From assembly GCF_006715635.1 (NCBI RefSeq), contig NZ_VFNP01000002.1, positions 2,666,001 to 2,730,000 on the forward strand: a DNA stretch of 64,000 bases. Reading direction: 5' to 3'. The translations under genes and the position numbers were made by a program. The stretch comes from Streptomyces sp. SLBN-118. GTDB taxonomy: Bacteria > Actinomycetota > Actinomycetes > Streptomycetales > Streptomycetaceae. Shown here piece after piece: positions 54,064 to 62,622 of this stretch. The notes beneath the pieces are model-generated. The model saw only the letters and a list, made by a program, of their open reading frames with translations, did not search any database and was not told where the DNA came from. Position 1 is the first letter of the stretch; the number at the start of each line of letters is the position of its first letter.

Positions 54064-55077
54064 CTAGCGTTTGGGGCGCCCGAGGGGCCAGGCGTACGGC
54101 CCCTCGGGGTCGTCCAGCCAGGCCCACTGGTGGTGTCCGGTGACCGTGACCCCGAAGCGGTCCCGCTGCGGACGCAGCTCGCGCTCCCACAGCGACAGTG
54201 CCTCGTGCGGGTCGAGGCTGCCCGCGGTCAGCGTCAGCAGAAAGCGGAACAGCTCGTTCTCGATCGCGCGCCTCGGCAGCCCGCCGGTGTGCCCCTCACG
54301 TGCGGCCCCACCACCCCGCAGTGGCACGAAATAGGCTGCCGTCCGCAGAAAGCGCCCCTCCGCGGTGCGGCCGCGGTCGTCGTCGTGCACCCGCAGGGCG
54401 ATCAGCCCGGTGGACAGCGGCGCCAGGATCCGCGCCCCAGGCCTGCACTGCGACAGCCAGTCGAAGGGGACGGACGGCAGGGTGCAGGTCGCGATGATGC
54501 GGTCGAACGGTGCACGCTCGGGGCAGCCCCGCGCGCCGTCGCCCGTGATCACGGCCGGGTGGTATCCCGCGGCGGCCAGGTGCGAGCGCGCGGACTCGGT
54601 GATCTCCGGGTCCACGTCGATGGTCGTCACCAGCTCGTCGCCGAGCCTGTGGGAGAGCAGGGCGGCGTTGTAGCCGGTGCCCGCGCCGATCTCCAGGACA
54701 GCATCCCCGTCGCGTACGTCCAGTTCCTGAAGCATCCGCGCCATCAGCGAGGGCTGGCTGCTGGAGGAGATCAGCTCCCCGTCGCGCACCCGCGTCGCGA
54801 GCGGCCCGTCGGCATAGGCACCCCGCAGCCAGCGGGCCCGCCGCCGCGGATCGGGGTCCTCGCACCACAGCCGCTCGTACGCGCCCTTGCCGACGCCGTC
54901 GCTCGGCGCGTATCCGCGGCTCACGAAGTAGTACGGCACGAACAGATGACGCGGCACGTCCTCGAACGCGGCCCGCCAGGCCGGATCGGTCAGCTCTCCG
55001 TCGGCCATGATGGTCCGCACCATCGAGCGCCGTGCCTCGGCCGCGGGCTCGGCGAACCCTTCAAGCTCGGTACCCAT
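54064..55077 (-). CDS. Protein-L-isoaspartate O-methyltransferase-like SAM methyltransferase
   Basis: 337 residues. The PCMT family order is visible: PRHLFVPYYF near residue 44, SSSQPSLMARMLQELDVRDGDAVLEIGAGTGYNAALL (SAM motif I), TTIDVDPE, VITGDGARG and FDRIIATCTLP. PCMT enzymes methylate isoaspartyl residues for protein repair; the C-terminal extension of about 130 residues is as long as in many actinobacterial members whose true substrate is not known. ATG 55077 is preferred to GTG 55116 because the family block starts shortly after it and a purine-rich site lies ahead. Convergent with the MITE end. Confidence 0.85.
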   Translation of the reverse strand: MGTELEGFAEPAAEARRSMVRTIMADGELTDPAWRAAFEDVPRHLFVPYYFVSRGYAPSDGVGKGAYERLWCEDPDPRRRARWLRGAYADGPLATRVRDGELISSSSQPSLMARMLQELDVRDGDAVLEIGAGTGYNAALLSHRLGDELVTTIDVDPEITESARSHLAAAGYHPAVITGDGARGCPERAPFDRIIATCTLPSVPFDWLSQCRPGARILAPLSTGLIALRVHDDDRGRTAEGRFLRTAAYFVPLRGGGAAREGHTGGLPRRAIENELFRFLLTLTAGSLDPHEALSLWERELRPQRDRFGVTVTGHHQWAWLDDPEGPYAWPLGRPKR

Positions 55078-55178
55078 GCCTCCACTGTCCTGCGCGGCCG
55101 CCGCCGAGGCGAGCACCTGATAGCGGGCTGGGTCCTAGGCCCTCGGTCCTCGGCCGGTGCGTCTGAGACCATGGAGGC

Positions 55179-55583
55179 GTGACTGAGATTCCGCGCGGCA
55201 CCCTTGAGGAGCAGACGTTCTACGAACAGATCGGTGGCGAGGAGACCTTCCGGCGACTCGTCCACCGTTTCTACGAGGGCGTTGCCGAGGACCCGCTGCT
55301 GCGGCCGATGTACCCGGAGGAGGATCTGGGTCCGGCCGAGGAGCGGCTCACGCTGTTCCTAATCCAGTACTGGGGCGGGCCACGCACCTACAGCGACAAC
55401 CGCGGCCACCCACGGCTGCGGATGCGGCACGCGCCGTTCACCGTGGACCGGGCCGCACACGACGCCTGGCTGAAGCACATGCGCAGCGCGGTGGACGAGC
55501 TGGGACTCTCCGAGGCCCACGAGCGGCAGCTGTGGGACTACCTCACCTATGCCGCGGCCTCGATGGTGAACGCGGCCGACTAG
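55179..55583 (+). CDS. Truncated hemoglobin, group II (trHbO)
   Basis: A 134-residue heme protein of the 2-on-2 fold. FYEQIGGEETFRRLVHRFYEGVAEDPLLRPMYPEEDL is the characteristic A-to-E helix region with the B10-type Tyr, and MRHAPF carries the proximal heme histidine; HDAWLKHM has the conserved Trp at G8. Such proteins bind oxygen or NO in the cytoplasm and help with redox stress. GTG 55179. It is divergent from the methyltransferase and stands alone. Confidence 0.93.
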   Translation: MTEIPRGTLEEQTFYEQIGGEETFRRLVHRFYEGVAEDPLLRPMYPEEDLGPAEERLTLFLIQYWGGPRTYSDNRGHPRLRMRHAPFTVDRAAHDAWLKHMRSAVDELGLSEAHERQLWDYLTYAAASMVNAAD

Positions 55584-55595
55584 GGCCGGGTGGCG

Positions 55596-56270
55596 TCAGC
55601 CGTGGCGGGTGGGCGTGACCGTCAGTCCGCCGAGGCCAGTCGTGCGTACAACGATCGACCCGAAAGGCGTACGCAGTCTGAGCCAGGCCCCCGTGGACAG
55701 CAGGGCGACCGGAACGCCAGGCCGCAGAAAGCCGAGCGACTGAGCGGCGTGCACGGCGCGCAGCGGCAGCCCGGTGGCGCCGACGGTACGCGACCAGATC
55801 TCGCGGCCGATCAGGTCCCGCTCCGCGCGGGTGCGGCGCTCGGCGGGCAACTGCTCGTCGCGGGTGCGGAATTCGGCGACCGCGGCGGCGACGGCTCCTC
55901 GCATCGCGGTCACTTCGGGCAGCCCGGGCAGCTCCCGCCAGCCACCGCGCGGCGGCAGCAACCCTGCCCACGGCGGCCCGGTGACCGGCGCCGGAACGGT
56001 GAACTCCGCGCCGCCCTCACCGCCCAGGGACTCCAGAAGCTCACCCGCCGAGACGGTGACATCCAGTTCGACGGGGTCGTCGAGCCGCGCCGTACGGATC
56101 GCGAGCACCTCGAAGGAGGGCGGGCGCCCGAAAACGGCGAGCGCGCCACCACCGGCCTGAAGGCGGACGGCGGCGGCGCGGTCGTAGTGGATCAGCCGGG
56201 CGAGGAAGGCGGCGAGATCCTCCGCCTCCCTCGCGTCGGCGAAGTGCAGACTCTGCACGGGCACGCTCAT
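55596..56270 (-). CDS. Conserved actinobacterial protein, unknown function
   Basis: 224 residues, no signal or membrane segment. N-terminal MSVPVQSLHFADAREAEDLAAFLARLIHYDRAAAVRLQ suggests a small alpha/beta domain; the middle has PPRGGWRELPGLPEV and the end TPFGSIVVRTTGLGGLTVTPTRHG is beta-rich. I know similar proteins beside the thioesterase gene in streptomycetes but no function. ATG 56270 overlaps the stop of the thioesterase gene (ATGA), so they are coupled. The longer open frame to 56474 is the shadow of that gene. Confidence 0.75.
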   Translation of the reverse strand: MSVPVQSLHFADAREAEDLAAFLARLIHYDRAAAVRLQAGGGALAVFGRPPSFEVLAIRTARLDDPVELDVTVSAGELLESLGGEGGAEFTVPAPVTGPPWAGLLPPRGGWRELPGLPEVTAMRGAVAAAVAEFRTRDEQLPAERRTRAERDLIGREIWSRTVGATGLPLRAVHAAQSLGFLRPGVPVALLSTGAWLRLRTPFGSIVVRTTGLGGLTVTPTRHG

Positions 56271-56707
56271 GCGGCGAGAGCACCCTCGCCGGCGTCGTCC
56301 AGGTACTCCAGGAGGAAGGACTTCTCCTCCGCGCTGATCCGGCGCGGACGCTCGGCGGCGAGGTCGTAGGGAACGACGATGGTCGAGGCCCGCACATAGA
56401 CCTCCGAAGGGCCCTCCGCGTCCTTGACCTCGTACGCGATGGTCAGCGACGCCGCGCCTATCTTCGTCACCCACAGCTCGATGATCACCGGCTCGTGCCG
56501 GTGGACCAGCGGCCGCTTGTAGTCGATCTCGTGGCGGGCCACGACGGACCCGCCCGCGAAGGACGGCGACCCGTCCCCCGGCGCCAGCCGGAACATGAAG
56601 TCGATCCGCGCCTCTTCCAGATACCGCAGGAAGATCGTGTTGTTGACATGCCCAAAGGCATCCATGTCCGACCAGCGGAGGGGACAGCGGTAGATGTAGC
56701 GGGCCAT
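56267..56707 (-). CDS. Acyl-CoA thioesterase (4HBT, hot-dog fold)
   Basis: 146 residues of the YbgC/4-hydroxybenzoyl-CoA thioesterase type. The family motif around the catalytic Asp is clear: LRWSDMDAFGHVNNTIFLRYLEEAR (Asp at about 14-16, HVNN). It hydrolyses acyl-CoA esters; substrate not known. ATG 56707 is 7 bases after the ettA stop, and the end overlaps the next gene by 4 bases, giving an ettA-thioesterase-unknown operon on the minus strand. Confidence 0.88.
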   Translation of the reverse strand: MARYIYRCPLRWSDMDAFGHVNNTIFLRYLEEARIDFMFRLAPGDGSPSFAGGSVVARHEIDYKRPLVHRHEPVIIELWVTKIGAASLTIAYEVKDAEGPSEVYVRASTIVVPYDLAAERPRRISAEEKSFLLEYLDDAGEGALAA

Positions 56708-56714
56708 GTGCGAC

Positions 56715-58379
56715 TCAGCCCCGGGTGAGCTTCTTGTAGGTGGCACGGTGCGGACGGGCCGCGTCCGGGCCAAGGCGCTCGACCTTGTTCTTCTCGTACG
56801 ACTCGAAGTTGCCCTCGAACCAGAACCACTTGGACTCGCCCTCGTACGCCAGGATGTGTGTGGCGACGCGGTCGAGGAACCAGCGGTCGTGGGAGACGAC
56901 CACGGCCGCACCGGGGAACTCGAGCAGGGCGTTCTCCAGGGAGGAGAGCGTCTCGACGTCGAGGTCGTTGGTGGGCTCGTCGAGGAGCAGGAGGTTGCCG
57001 CCCTGCTTGAGGGTCAGCGCCAGGTTGAGGCGGTTGCGCTCACCGCCGGACAGGACGCCGGCCGGCTTCTGCTGGTCCGGGCCCTTGAAACCGAACGCCG
57101 AGACATAGGCGCGGGAGGGCATCTCGACCTGGCCGACGTTGATGTAGTCGAGCTCGTCCGAGACGACGGCCCACAGCGTCTTCTTGGGGTCGATGTTGGC
57201 GCGGCTCTGGTCGACGTAGGAGATCTTGACGGTCTCGCCGACCTTGATCGCGCCCGAGTCGGGGTCTTCCAAGCCCTGGATCATCTTGAACAGCGTGGTC
57301 TTGCCCGCGCCGTTGGGGCCGATGACGCCGACGATGCCGTTGCGCGGCAGAGTGAAGCTCAGGTCGTCGATCAGGACCTTGTCGCCGAAGGCCTTGGAGA
57401 GGTTCTCCACCTCGACGACGACGGAGCCCAGACGCGGGCCCGGCGGGATCTGGATCTCCTCGAAGTCCAGCTTCCGCATCTTGTCGGCCTCGGCGGCCAT
57501 CTCCTCGTAACGGGCCAGACGGGCCTTGGACTTGGCCTGCCGCCCCTTCGCGTTGGAGCGGACCCACTCGAGCTCGTCCTTCAGACGCTTCTGGCGCTTG
57601 GCGTCCTTGGCACCCTCGACCTTGAGGCGGGAGGCCTTGTTCTCCAGGTAGGTGGAGTAGTTGCCCTCGTAGGGGTGGGCGCGGCCGCGGTCGAGCTCGA
57701 GGATCCACTCGGCGACGTTGTCGAGGAAGTACCGGTCGTGGGTGATGGCGACAACGGTGCCGGGGTACTTGGCAAGGTGCGCCTCCAGCCACTGCACGGA
57801 CTCGGCGTCCAAGTGGTTGGTGGGCTCGTCGAGGAGCAGCAGGTCGGGGGCTTCGAGTAGCAGCTTGCACAGGGCGACGCGGCGCTTCTCACCACCGGAG
57901 AGGGTGGTGACGGGCCAGTCCCCGGGCGGGCAGCCGAGCGCGTCCATGGCCTGCTCGAGCTGGGCGTCGAGGTCCCAGGCGTTGGCGTGGTCGAGCTCCT
58001 CCTGGAGCTTGCCCATCTCCTCCATCAGAGCGTCGGTGTACTCGGTCGCCATCTGCTCGGCGATCTCGTTGAACCGGTCGAGCTTGCCCTTGATCGCGGA
58101 AACGCCGTCCTCGACGTTCTCCAGAACCGTCTTGGACTCGTCCAGCGGCGGCTCCTGGAGCAGGATGCCGACGGTGTAGCCGGGCGAGAGGAACGCGTCA
58201 CCGTTGGAGGGCTGCTCCAGACCGGCCATGATCTTCAGCACGGTGGACTTACCGGCGCCGTTGGGGCCGACCACACCGATCTTCGCACCGGGCAGGAAGC
58301 TCAGCGTCACGTCATCGAGGATGACCTTGTCGCCGTGCGCCTTGCGCGTCTTGCGCATCGTGTAGATGTACTCAGCCAA
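56715..58379 (-). CDS. ettA: Energy-dependent translational throttle protein EttA (ABC-F)
   Basis: 554 residues with two ABC ATPase domains and no membrane part. Walker A motifs GPNGAGKS and GPNGAGKT, signatures LSGGEKRR and LSGGERNR, and Walker B LLLLDEPTNHLD and LLLLDEPTNDLD are all intact; the linker contains the basic P-site tRNA interaction motif. ABC-F proteins bind the ribosomal E site and EttA gates the first elongation step by cell energy state. TTG 58379 is chosen because EttA proteins begin (M)AEYIYTMRK and a GGACGG site lies ahead; the frame is open further upstream. Confidence 0.95.
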   Translation of the reverse strand: MAEYIYTMRKTRKAHGDKVILDDVTLSFLPGAKIGVVGPNGAGKSTVLKIMAGLEQPSNGDAFLSPGYTVGILLQEPPLDESKTVLENVEDGVSAIKGKLDRFNEIAEQMATEYTDALMEEMGKLQEELDHANAWDLDAQLEQAMDALGCPPGDWPVTTLSGGEKRRVALCKLLLEAPDLLLLDEPTNHLDAESVQWLEAHLAKYPGTVVAITHDRYFLDNVAEWILELDRGRAHPYEGNYSTYLENKASRLKVEGAKDAKRQKRLKDELEWVRSNAKGRQAKSKARLARYEEMAAEADKMRKLDFEEIQIPPGPRLGSVVVEVENLSKAFGDKVLIDDLSFTLPRNGIVGVIGPNGAGKTTLFKMIQGLEDPDSGAIKVGETVKISYVDQSRANIDPKKTLWAVVSDELDYINVGQVEMPSRAYVSAFGFKGPDQQKPAGVLSGGERNRLNLALTLKQGGNLLLLDEPTNDLDVETLSSLENALLEFPGAAVVVSHDRWFLDRVATHILAYEGESKWFWFEGNFESYEKNKVERLGPDAARPHRATYKKLTRG

Positions 58380-58511
58380 GAGAAACCGTCCGGCAAAGAA
58401 GAGGGTGGGCAGATACACCCCATCTTGCCGTACGTCCATCCCTCGACGGAAACCGGTAGGTCGGGGCCCTGCATCGCCCGGCAACCGGTCCCGGCGTCGG
58501 CCCCCACGGAC

Positions 58512-58546
58512 ACGGCCCCGGCTCGCACGGGGCGTACCGGGGCCGT
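58512..58546 (-). terminator. Hairpin behind the TQXA surface-protein gene
   Basis: ACGGCCCCGG (58512-58521) pairs with CCGGGGCCGT (58537-58546) around a 15-base loop that can itself pair. It lies in the gap between the surface-protein stop (58579) and ettA. The rest of this 199-base gap shows only the ettA leader. Confidence 0.6.
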
Positions 58547-58578
58547 CTCGGCGCATTGTCACGTTGCGCGAGGGGGGC

Positions 58579-59994
58579 TCACTCCTCGGTGGGCGTTTCC
58601 TTCTTCTTGCGGAGGAAGAAGACCGCGCCGCCGCCGATCACGACCAGCCCGATCGCGATGCCCGCGATCATCGGGGTGGCGCTGGAGCTGCCCGTCGCGG
58701 CGAGGTCGCCCTCGAGGCCGCTGGATGTGCCACCGGCCGAGGCCGGGCTGGGCTGGGACGAGGGGGTGTCATCAGGTCCTGAGGCCCCGGTGGTCTTGCA
58801 GTCCAGGACGCCCTTGAAAGTCTTCGTGAAGCCTTCAGGCCCGGTGATGGTGAAGTCGTACGCCTGGTCCTCGGCGACCGGGATGGTGACCGTCCTGGAC
58901 GCCCCGGCCGGGATCGTGTGCTTGAAGCCCATCAGCTCGAAGCTGAACGGGGCGTCGCCCTTGTTGGCCGCAGTGATGTCAAGGCCGCCCTTGGCGCAGT
59001 TCTTCTTCGCCGATAGTGCGGGGATCGCGCCCGCCTTCGCCCAGGTCGCCGTCGCGCTCGCGGAGACTGTGGACTCGCTGGAACCGGCCAGGATCTGGGT
59101 CTGGCTCTTGGTCGCACCCGCGAAGGCGCGGCCCACCGGCACGGAGGTGGTGGCCTGCGCCGTCAGCGTCGCCGAGCCGTCGACGGCACCGGCCGGCACG
59201 TCGAAGTAGAGCTGGGCGCCGTTGACGACCGCGGTGAGGGGCTTCCCTGCCACGTCAGTGATCTTGATCCCGTTGGCTGCCGCGTCGGCCGGCGGGGTCA
59301 CGGCGACCTGCCCGGCATCGGTGCGGACCTTTATCGGGCCGAGCCGTCCGCCCGCCTTGCCGGAGACGGCGTTCGGCTCCAGGCTGAGCGAGGCCTTGGG
59401 CTCCGGCACGTTCTGGGCCTTGGCCTCCAGCCAGTCCGCGAGCTTCTCGGCGGCGGGGTCGAGCGCGTCGACGTCCGCGGCGTCCGAATAGCGCCAGATG
59501 GCCACCTGGGTGCCGGCCGCCGCGGTCCTCTCGGAGAGCGGCCCGGTGCCCGCAGACTTGGCCAGCGCCGCAAGGTCGTCGACCTGGGGGTAGGAGTGCT
59601 GCAGGATCCACCGGATCTTGCCCGCGTCCTTGTTGGAGCCCAGCGACGTCTGGTTCCAGGGTGTCTCCAGGTACTTCGCCTGGTCCTGGGTCGGGTTGTG
59701 GATGTCGATGCAGTACGTCTTCAGCCGGCCGCCGCCGTCGACGGTCATCTCGAAGACCCCGGCGGGGATTTCGTGATTCTTGCCGTTCGTGCGGAGCACG
59801 GCCCGGTCAAAAGTCTTCAGTCCGTCGAGAGTGGCAACCGCGCCACCCTGGTGCTGAACGTCGTCGTCGGCGGCAGCCGGACCCGCGGCGGCCATGGCGC
59901 CGGTCGCGATGAGGCCCGACAGCAAAGCCGCGGCAGTAAGACGACGAGCAGCGCCCCGCCTGCGTCCGACCGACGCAGAGAACACAGCAAACAC
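58579..59994 (-). CDS. Cell-wall-anchored TQXA (thioester) domain protein with LAxTG sorting signal
   Basis: 471 residues. A signal peptide covers about 1-42. The thioester domain follows: Cys95 in TYCIDIHNP and Gln163 in the TQVA motif (TQVAIWRYSD) are placed to form the internal Cys-Gln thioester by which such domains bind host or surface amines. Two beta-sandwich-like repeats fill 190-400, then a Ser/Pro/Gly linker, the sorting motif LAATG (431-435), a membrane helix and an RKKK tail, as used by class E sortases in Streptomyces. No sortase gene is adjacent. GTG 59994 has GGAGGGG 6-7 bases ahead. It is a monocistronic unit with a long upstream region. Confidence 0.9.
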   Translation of the reverse strand: MFAVFSASVGRRRGAARRLTAAALLSGLIATGAMAAAGPAAADDDVQHQGGAVATLDGLKTFDRAVLRTNGKNHEIPAGVFEMTVDGGGRLKTYCIDIHNPTQDQAKYLETPWNQTSLGSNKDAGKIRWILQHSYPQVDDLAALAKSAGTGPLSERTAAAGTQVAIWRYSDAADVDALDPAAEKLADWLEAKAQNVPEPKASLSLEPNAVSGKAGGRLGPIKVRTDAGQVAVTPPADAAANGIKITDVAGKPLTAVVNGAQLYFDVPAGAVDGSATLTAQATTSVPVGRAFAGATKSQTQILAGSSESTVSASATATWAKAGAIPALSAKKNCAKGGLDITAANKGDAPFSFELMGFKHTIPAGASRTVTIPVAEDQAYDFTITGPEGFTKTFKGVLDCKTTGASGPDDTPSSQPSPASAGGTSSGLEGDLAATGSSSATPMIAGIAIGLVVIGGGAVFFLRKKKETPTEE

Positions 59995-60135
59995 AGAATT
60001 CCCCTCCGAGCGAGGCCCTGTTCGCGTGTGACGCGTGGGGGGAGTGCCTCGCCTGCAGACTCAAGTGCCCCGTGAGTACGCGGAAATCCTAGGGACGCGA
60101 CGCACCCCAGTCCCCCGTCATACCGTCAGACAACC

Positions 60136-60150
60136 ATTCCGACTCGGAAT
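60136..60150. promoter_or_regulatory. Perfect 15-base palindrome, possible operator
   Basis: ATTCCGA-C-TCGGAAT stands about 140 bases before the start of the TQXA gene and 90 bases after ssbB in a 245-base gap. Perfect 7+1+7 symmetry without a hairpin-like loop suggests a dimeric regulator site. The regulator is unknown. A TAGGAT-like -10 for the TQXA gene lies downstream near 60090 on the minus strand. Confidence 0.4.
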
Positions 60151-60239
60151 CGTTATCGCTCTCTCTGTTTCCATCGCCGAATCCCCGTTTCTGAACAGAC
60201 AAATCTCCACAACTCCTGGTCAGGGCACGGTCATCCCGG

Positions 60240-60683
60240 TCAGGGCACGGCTACCGGTGCCGCACCCGCCTCCTCGGATCGCTCGCCGACGCGCTCCGCC
60301 GGACGGCCCGTCGGATTCGGTTCCGCCTTCATCACGCGCCGGAATGCCGAGGTCCCGCGCGTCAGATCGTGGCCGACCGCCACCGCGTCGATCTCCACCG
60401 ATGTCCTGCGCTGCCCGTCCCGCTCCTCCCCGCGCACCTTCAACCGCCCATGCACGAGAAGTGGTTCACCCACCGAGACCGACCCGGCCAGATTTACGGC
60501 GAGCGACCGCCAGGCAAAGACCGTGTAGAAGCTGGTGTGCCCGTCCGTCCAGCTTCCGCTCTGTTTGTCCCATCGCCTCGGCGTGACCGCGAATCGGAAT
60601 CGCGCCATGCCTCCCGCCGCCGATTCCCGGTACTCCACGTTCGTGGCGACATTGCCCACCAGCGTCACCATCGTGTCGTTCAC
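60240..60683 (-). CDS. ssbB: Second single-stranded DNA-binding protein (SsbB type)
   Basis: 147 residues with an OB fold: TMVTLVGNVATNVEYR, ARFRFAVTPRRWDKQSGSWTDGHTSFYTVFAWRSLAVN and VHGRLKVR are the family strands. It lacks the glycine-rich tail and the acidic C-terminal tip of replication SSB, and so matches Streptomyces SsbB, which is linked to chromosome segregation in sporulation. GTG 60683 is chosen because GGGGAGGT lies 7 bases ahead and SsbB proteins begin MN(D/E)TMV; GTG 60692 is the alternative. It follows the dynamin-like pair, which also works in sporulation. Confidence 0.88.
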   Translation of the reverse strand: MNDTMVTLVGNVATNVEYRESAAGGMARFRFAVTPRRWDKQSGSWTDGHTSFYTVFAWRSLAVNLAGSVSVGEPLLVHGRLKVRGEERDGQRRTSVEIDAVAVGHDLTRGTSAFRRVMKAEPNPTGRPAERVGERSEEAGAAPVAVP

Positions 60684-60815
60684 GACAGCCACCTCCCCGT
60701 CCGGTTGTGCTGACCGATCTCCATGCTGGACCGGACGGGAAGACCCCGCCGACGCCTGTGGACAATCGCCCCTCTGTGGAAAACTCCGTCACCCCGCTCA
60801 CCCCGCTCACCCCGG

Positions 60816-62618
60816 TCATCGCTGAGGCCATACCGACCCGCTCCCAAGTCCGCCCCCGTGCCCGCCCCCCGGACCGGCCACGGCAGCCGCCGCCTTTCCC
60901 GACGACACCGTCGCGAACTGCTCCCGCACCTCCCGGTAGCGCATGAGCTCCCCCGCGATCGGGTCCAGCACCCTCGCCCGCCCGCACCCGGCCGCCGCCT
61001 CCTGCAGCCGTCGCTGCGCGTCCTGTCCGTATCTCCGCGCCGGCCCCCGTACGGCCGCCCCGCACGCCCACTCCACGAGCGGCCCGCCCACGATCCCGGC
61101 GGCCATCAGCATCGCCGGTGTCAGCAGCCCAGGCTCCAGGACGCCGATGATCTGGGCCACCAGCCAGAGCCCGCCATAGATCTGAAGCAGCGTCATCGAA
61201 GCCTGTGCCAGGACCGCGGCCGGCCACCACGCCGGCCGCAGGGGCCGTTCGCTGGTCGCCGCGGCCTCACGCGCCGCCAGCCCGTCCAGCGCCTCGGGCA
61301 GCCCCTCGGCCCCACGCACCGCCGCCTCGCGCACTGCCTGCGCCCAGGGCGCTGGCAACCCCGCGGCCGCCTCGTCCGCGACCGTACGCACTGCCTGTTC
61401 GACCCGTTGGCGCGCCGTGAGTTCCTCCTCCAGCGGCGCCGCGGCCTCCGGAGCCCCGCTGCCGGGCGTGCGCTTGCCCTCGTACCAGCGCCACAGCCGC
61501 AGCCAGGGCGTCCCGCACGCCCGCCCGGCGTTTCTGCGCCACTCGCGCTCCGCCGTCTCACCGGCCGCCTTGGCACCGATCGCCTCGGCGAGCCGGGCCG
61601 CGAAGTCCTCGCGCGAGCGCTCGCTCAGTCCGGTCCTGCCGTCGGCCACGTACACCGCCCGCAGCTTGGCCGCGGCGGCTTCCACATCGGCGGACAGGCG
61701 TCGCGCCGCGGCAGAGCGCTCCTGCACGACCGTCCCTACCATCTCCCTCAGTTCATCGACGCCTTCCCCGGTCAGAGCGGAGAGGGCGAGCACGGTCGCG
61801 CCCGGTTCGCCGTGTTCGCCGAGCGCCATGCCGTCCTCGTCCAAGAGGCGGCGGAGATCGTCGAGCACCTGGTCGGCAGCCTCGCCGGGCAGCCGGTCCA
61901 CCTGGTTGAGCACCACGAAGGTGATCTCCGCATGCCCGGCGAGCGGCCGCAGATACCGCTCGTGCAGTGCGGCGTCCGCGTACTTCTCCGGGTCGACGAC
62001 CCAGATCACCGCGTCCACCAGTGCCAGCACCCGGTCCACCTGCTCCCGGTGCCGCACCAGTGCCGAGTCGTGGTCGGGCAGATCGACGAGCACGAGCCCG
62101 GACAGTTCCTCGGAGCCGCCCGCCAGGGGTCTGCGCCGCAGCCGCGGCGGGATGGCGAGCCGGTCGAGCAGCCCTGCGGCACCTTCCGACCAGGTGCAGG
62201 CGATCGGTCCTGTGGTGGTGGGCCTGCGCAGTCCGGTCTCCGAGATCGGCACCTGGGCCAGGGCGTTGAAGAGCGTCGACTTGCCACTGCCGGTGGCGCC
62301 CGCGATGGCGACGACGGTGTGCCTCGAGGAGAGCCGCTGGCGAGCGGCCGCCTCGTCGAGGACACGTCCTGCCTCGGCGAGCGTCTGCCCGTCCAGCCGG
62401 GTCCGTGACAGGCCGATGAGTTCGCGCAGGGCGTCGAGGCGTACGCGAAGCGGCCCGACGTACGCCCCGCCGATCGGAACGTGCTCCTCGCCCACCTCCT
62501 CCTCTACGCCCTCCCCGGTCTCCTCCCCGCCGTCGTCGCGGCCGCCTGCGCGCCGGGCGATCAGCCCGTCGTCCCAACGGTCCGGGGCCTCGTTCTCGTC
62601 GTCAGTGATGGCGGTCAA
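60816..62618 (-). CDS. dynB: Dynamin-like GTPase DynB (YfjP type, membrane)
   Basis: 600 residues. Walker A GATGSGKS (107-114), switch segment RRPTTTG, G3 VDLPDHDS and G4 NQVD are present. Two membrane helices lie near 465-520 (MTLLQIYGGLWLVAQIIGVL and LTPAMLMAAGIVGG). Two adjacent YfjP-like GTPases next to ssbB match the dynA-dynB pair that stabilises FtsZ rings at sporulation septa in Streptomyces; the symbol rests on that family and synteny memory. TTG 62618 is 4 bases after the previous stop with GAGAGGTGA ahead. The end is Gly/Ala-rich. Confidence 0.8.
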   Translation of the reverse strand: MTAITDDENEAPDRWDDGLIARRAGGRDDGGEETGEGVEEEVGEEHVPIGGAYVGPLRVRLDALRELIGLSRTRLDGQTLAEAGRVLDEAAARQRLSSRHTVVAIAGATGSGKSTLFNALAQVPISETGLRRPTTTGPIACTWSEGAAGLLDRLAIPPRLRRRPLAGGSEELSGLVLVDLPDHDSALVRHREQVDRVLALVDAVIWVVDPEKYADAALHERYLRPLAGHAEITFVVLNQVDRLPGEAADQVLDDLRRLLDEDGMALGEHGEPGATVLALSALTGEGVDELREMVGTVVQERSAAARRLSADVEAAAAKLRAVYVADGRTGLSERSREDFAARLAEAIGAKAAGETAEREWRRNAGRACGTPWLRLWRWYEGKRTPGSGAPEAAAPLEEELTARQRVEQAVRTVADEAAAGLPAPWAQAVREAAVRGAEGLPEALDGLAAREAAATSERPLRPAWWPAAVLAQASMTLLQIYGGLWLVAQIIGVLEPGLLTPAMLMAAGIVGGPLVEWACGAAVRGPARRYGQDAQRRLQEAAAGCGRARVLDPIAGELMRYREVREQFATVSSGKAAAAVAGPGGGHGGGLGSGSVWPQR

Positions 62619-62622
62619 GCCG

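Noticed and set aside
60218..60250. 13-base direct repeat (GGTCAGGGCACGG) at the end of ssbB
   Set aside because: Two short copies, one inside the ssbB end; no clear function and no link to a mobile element.
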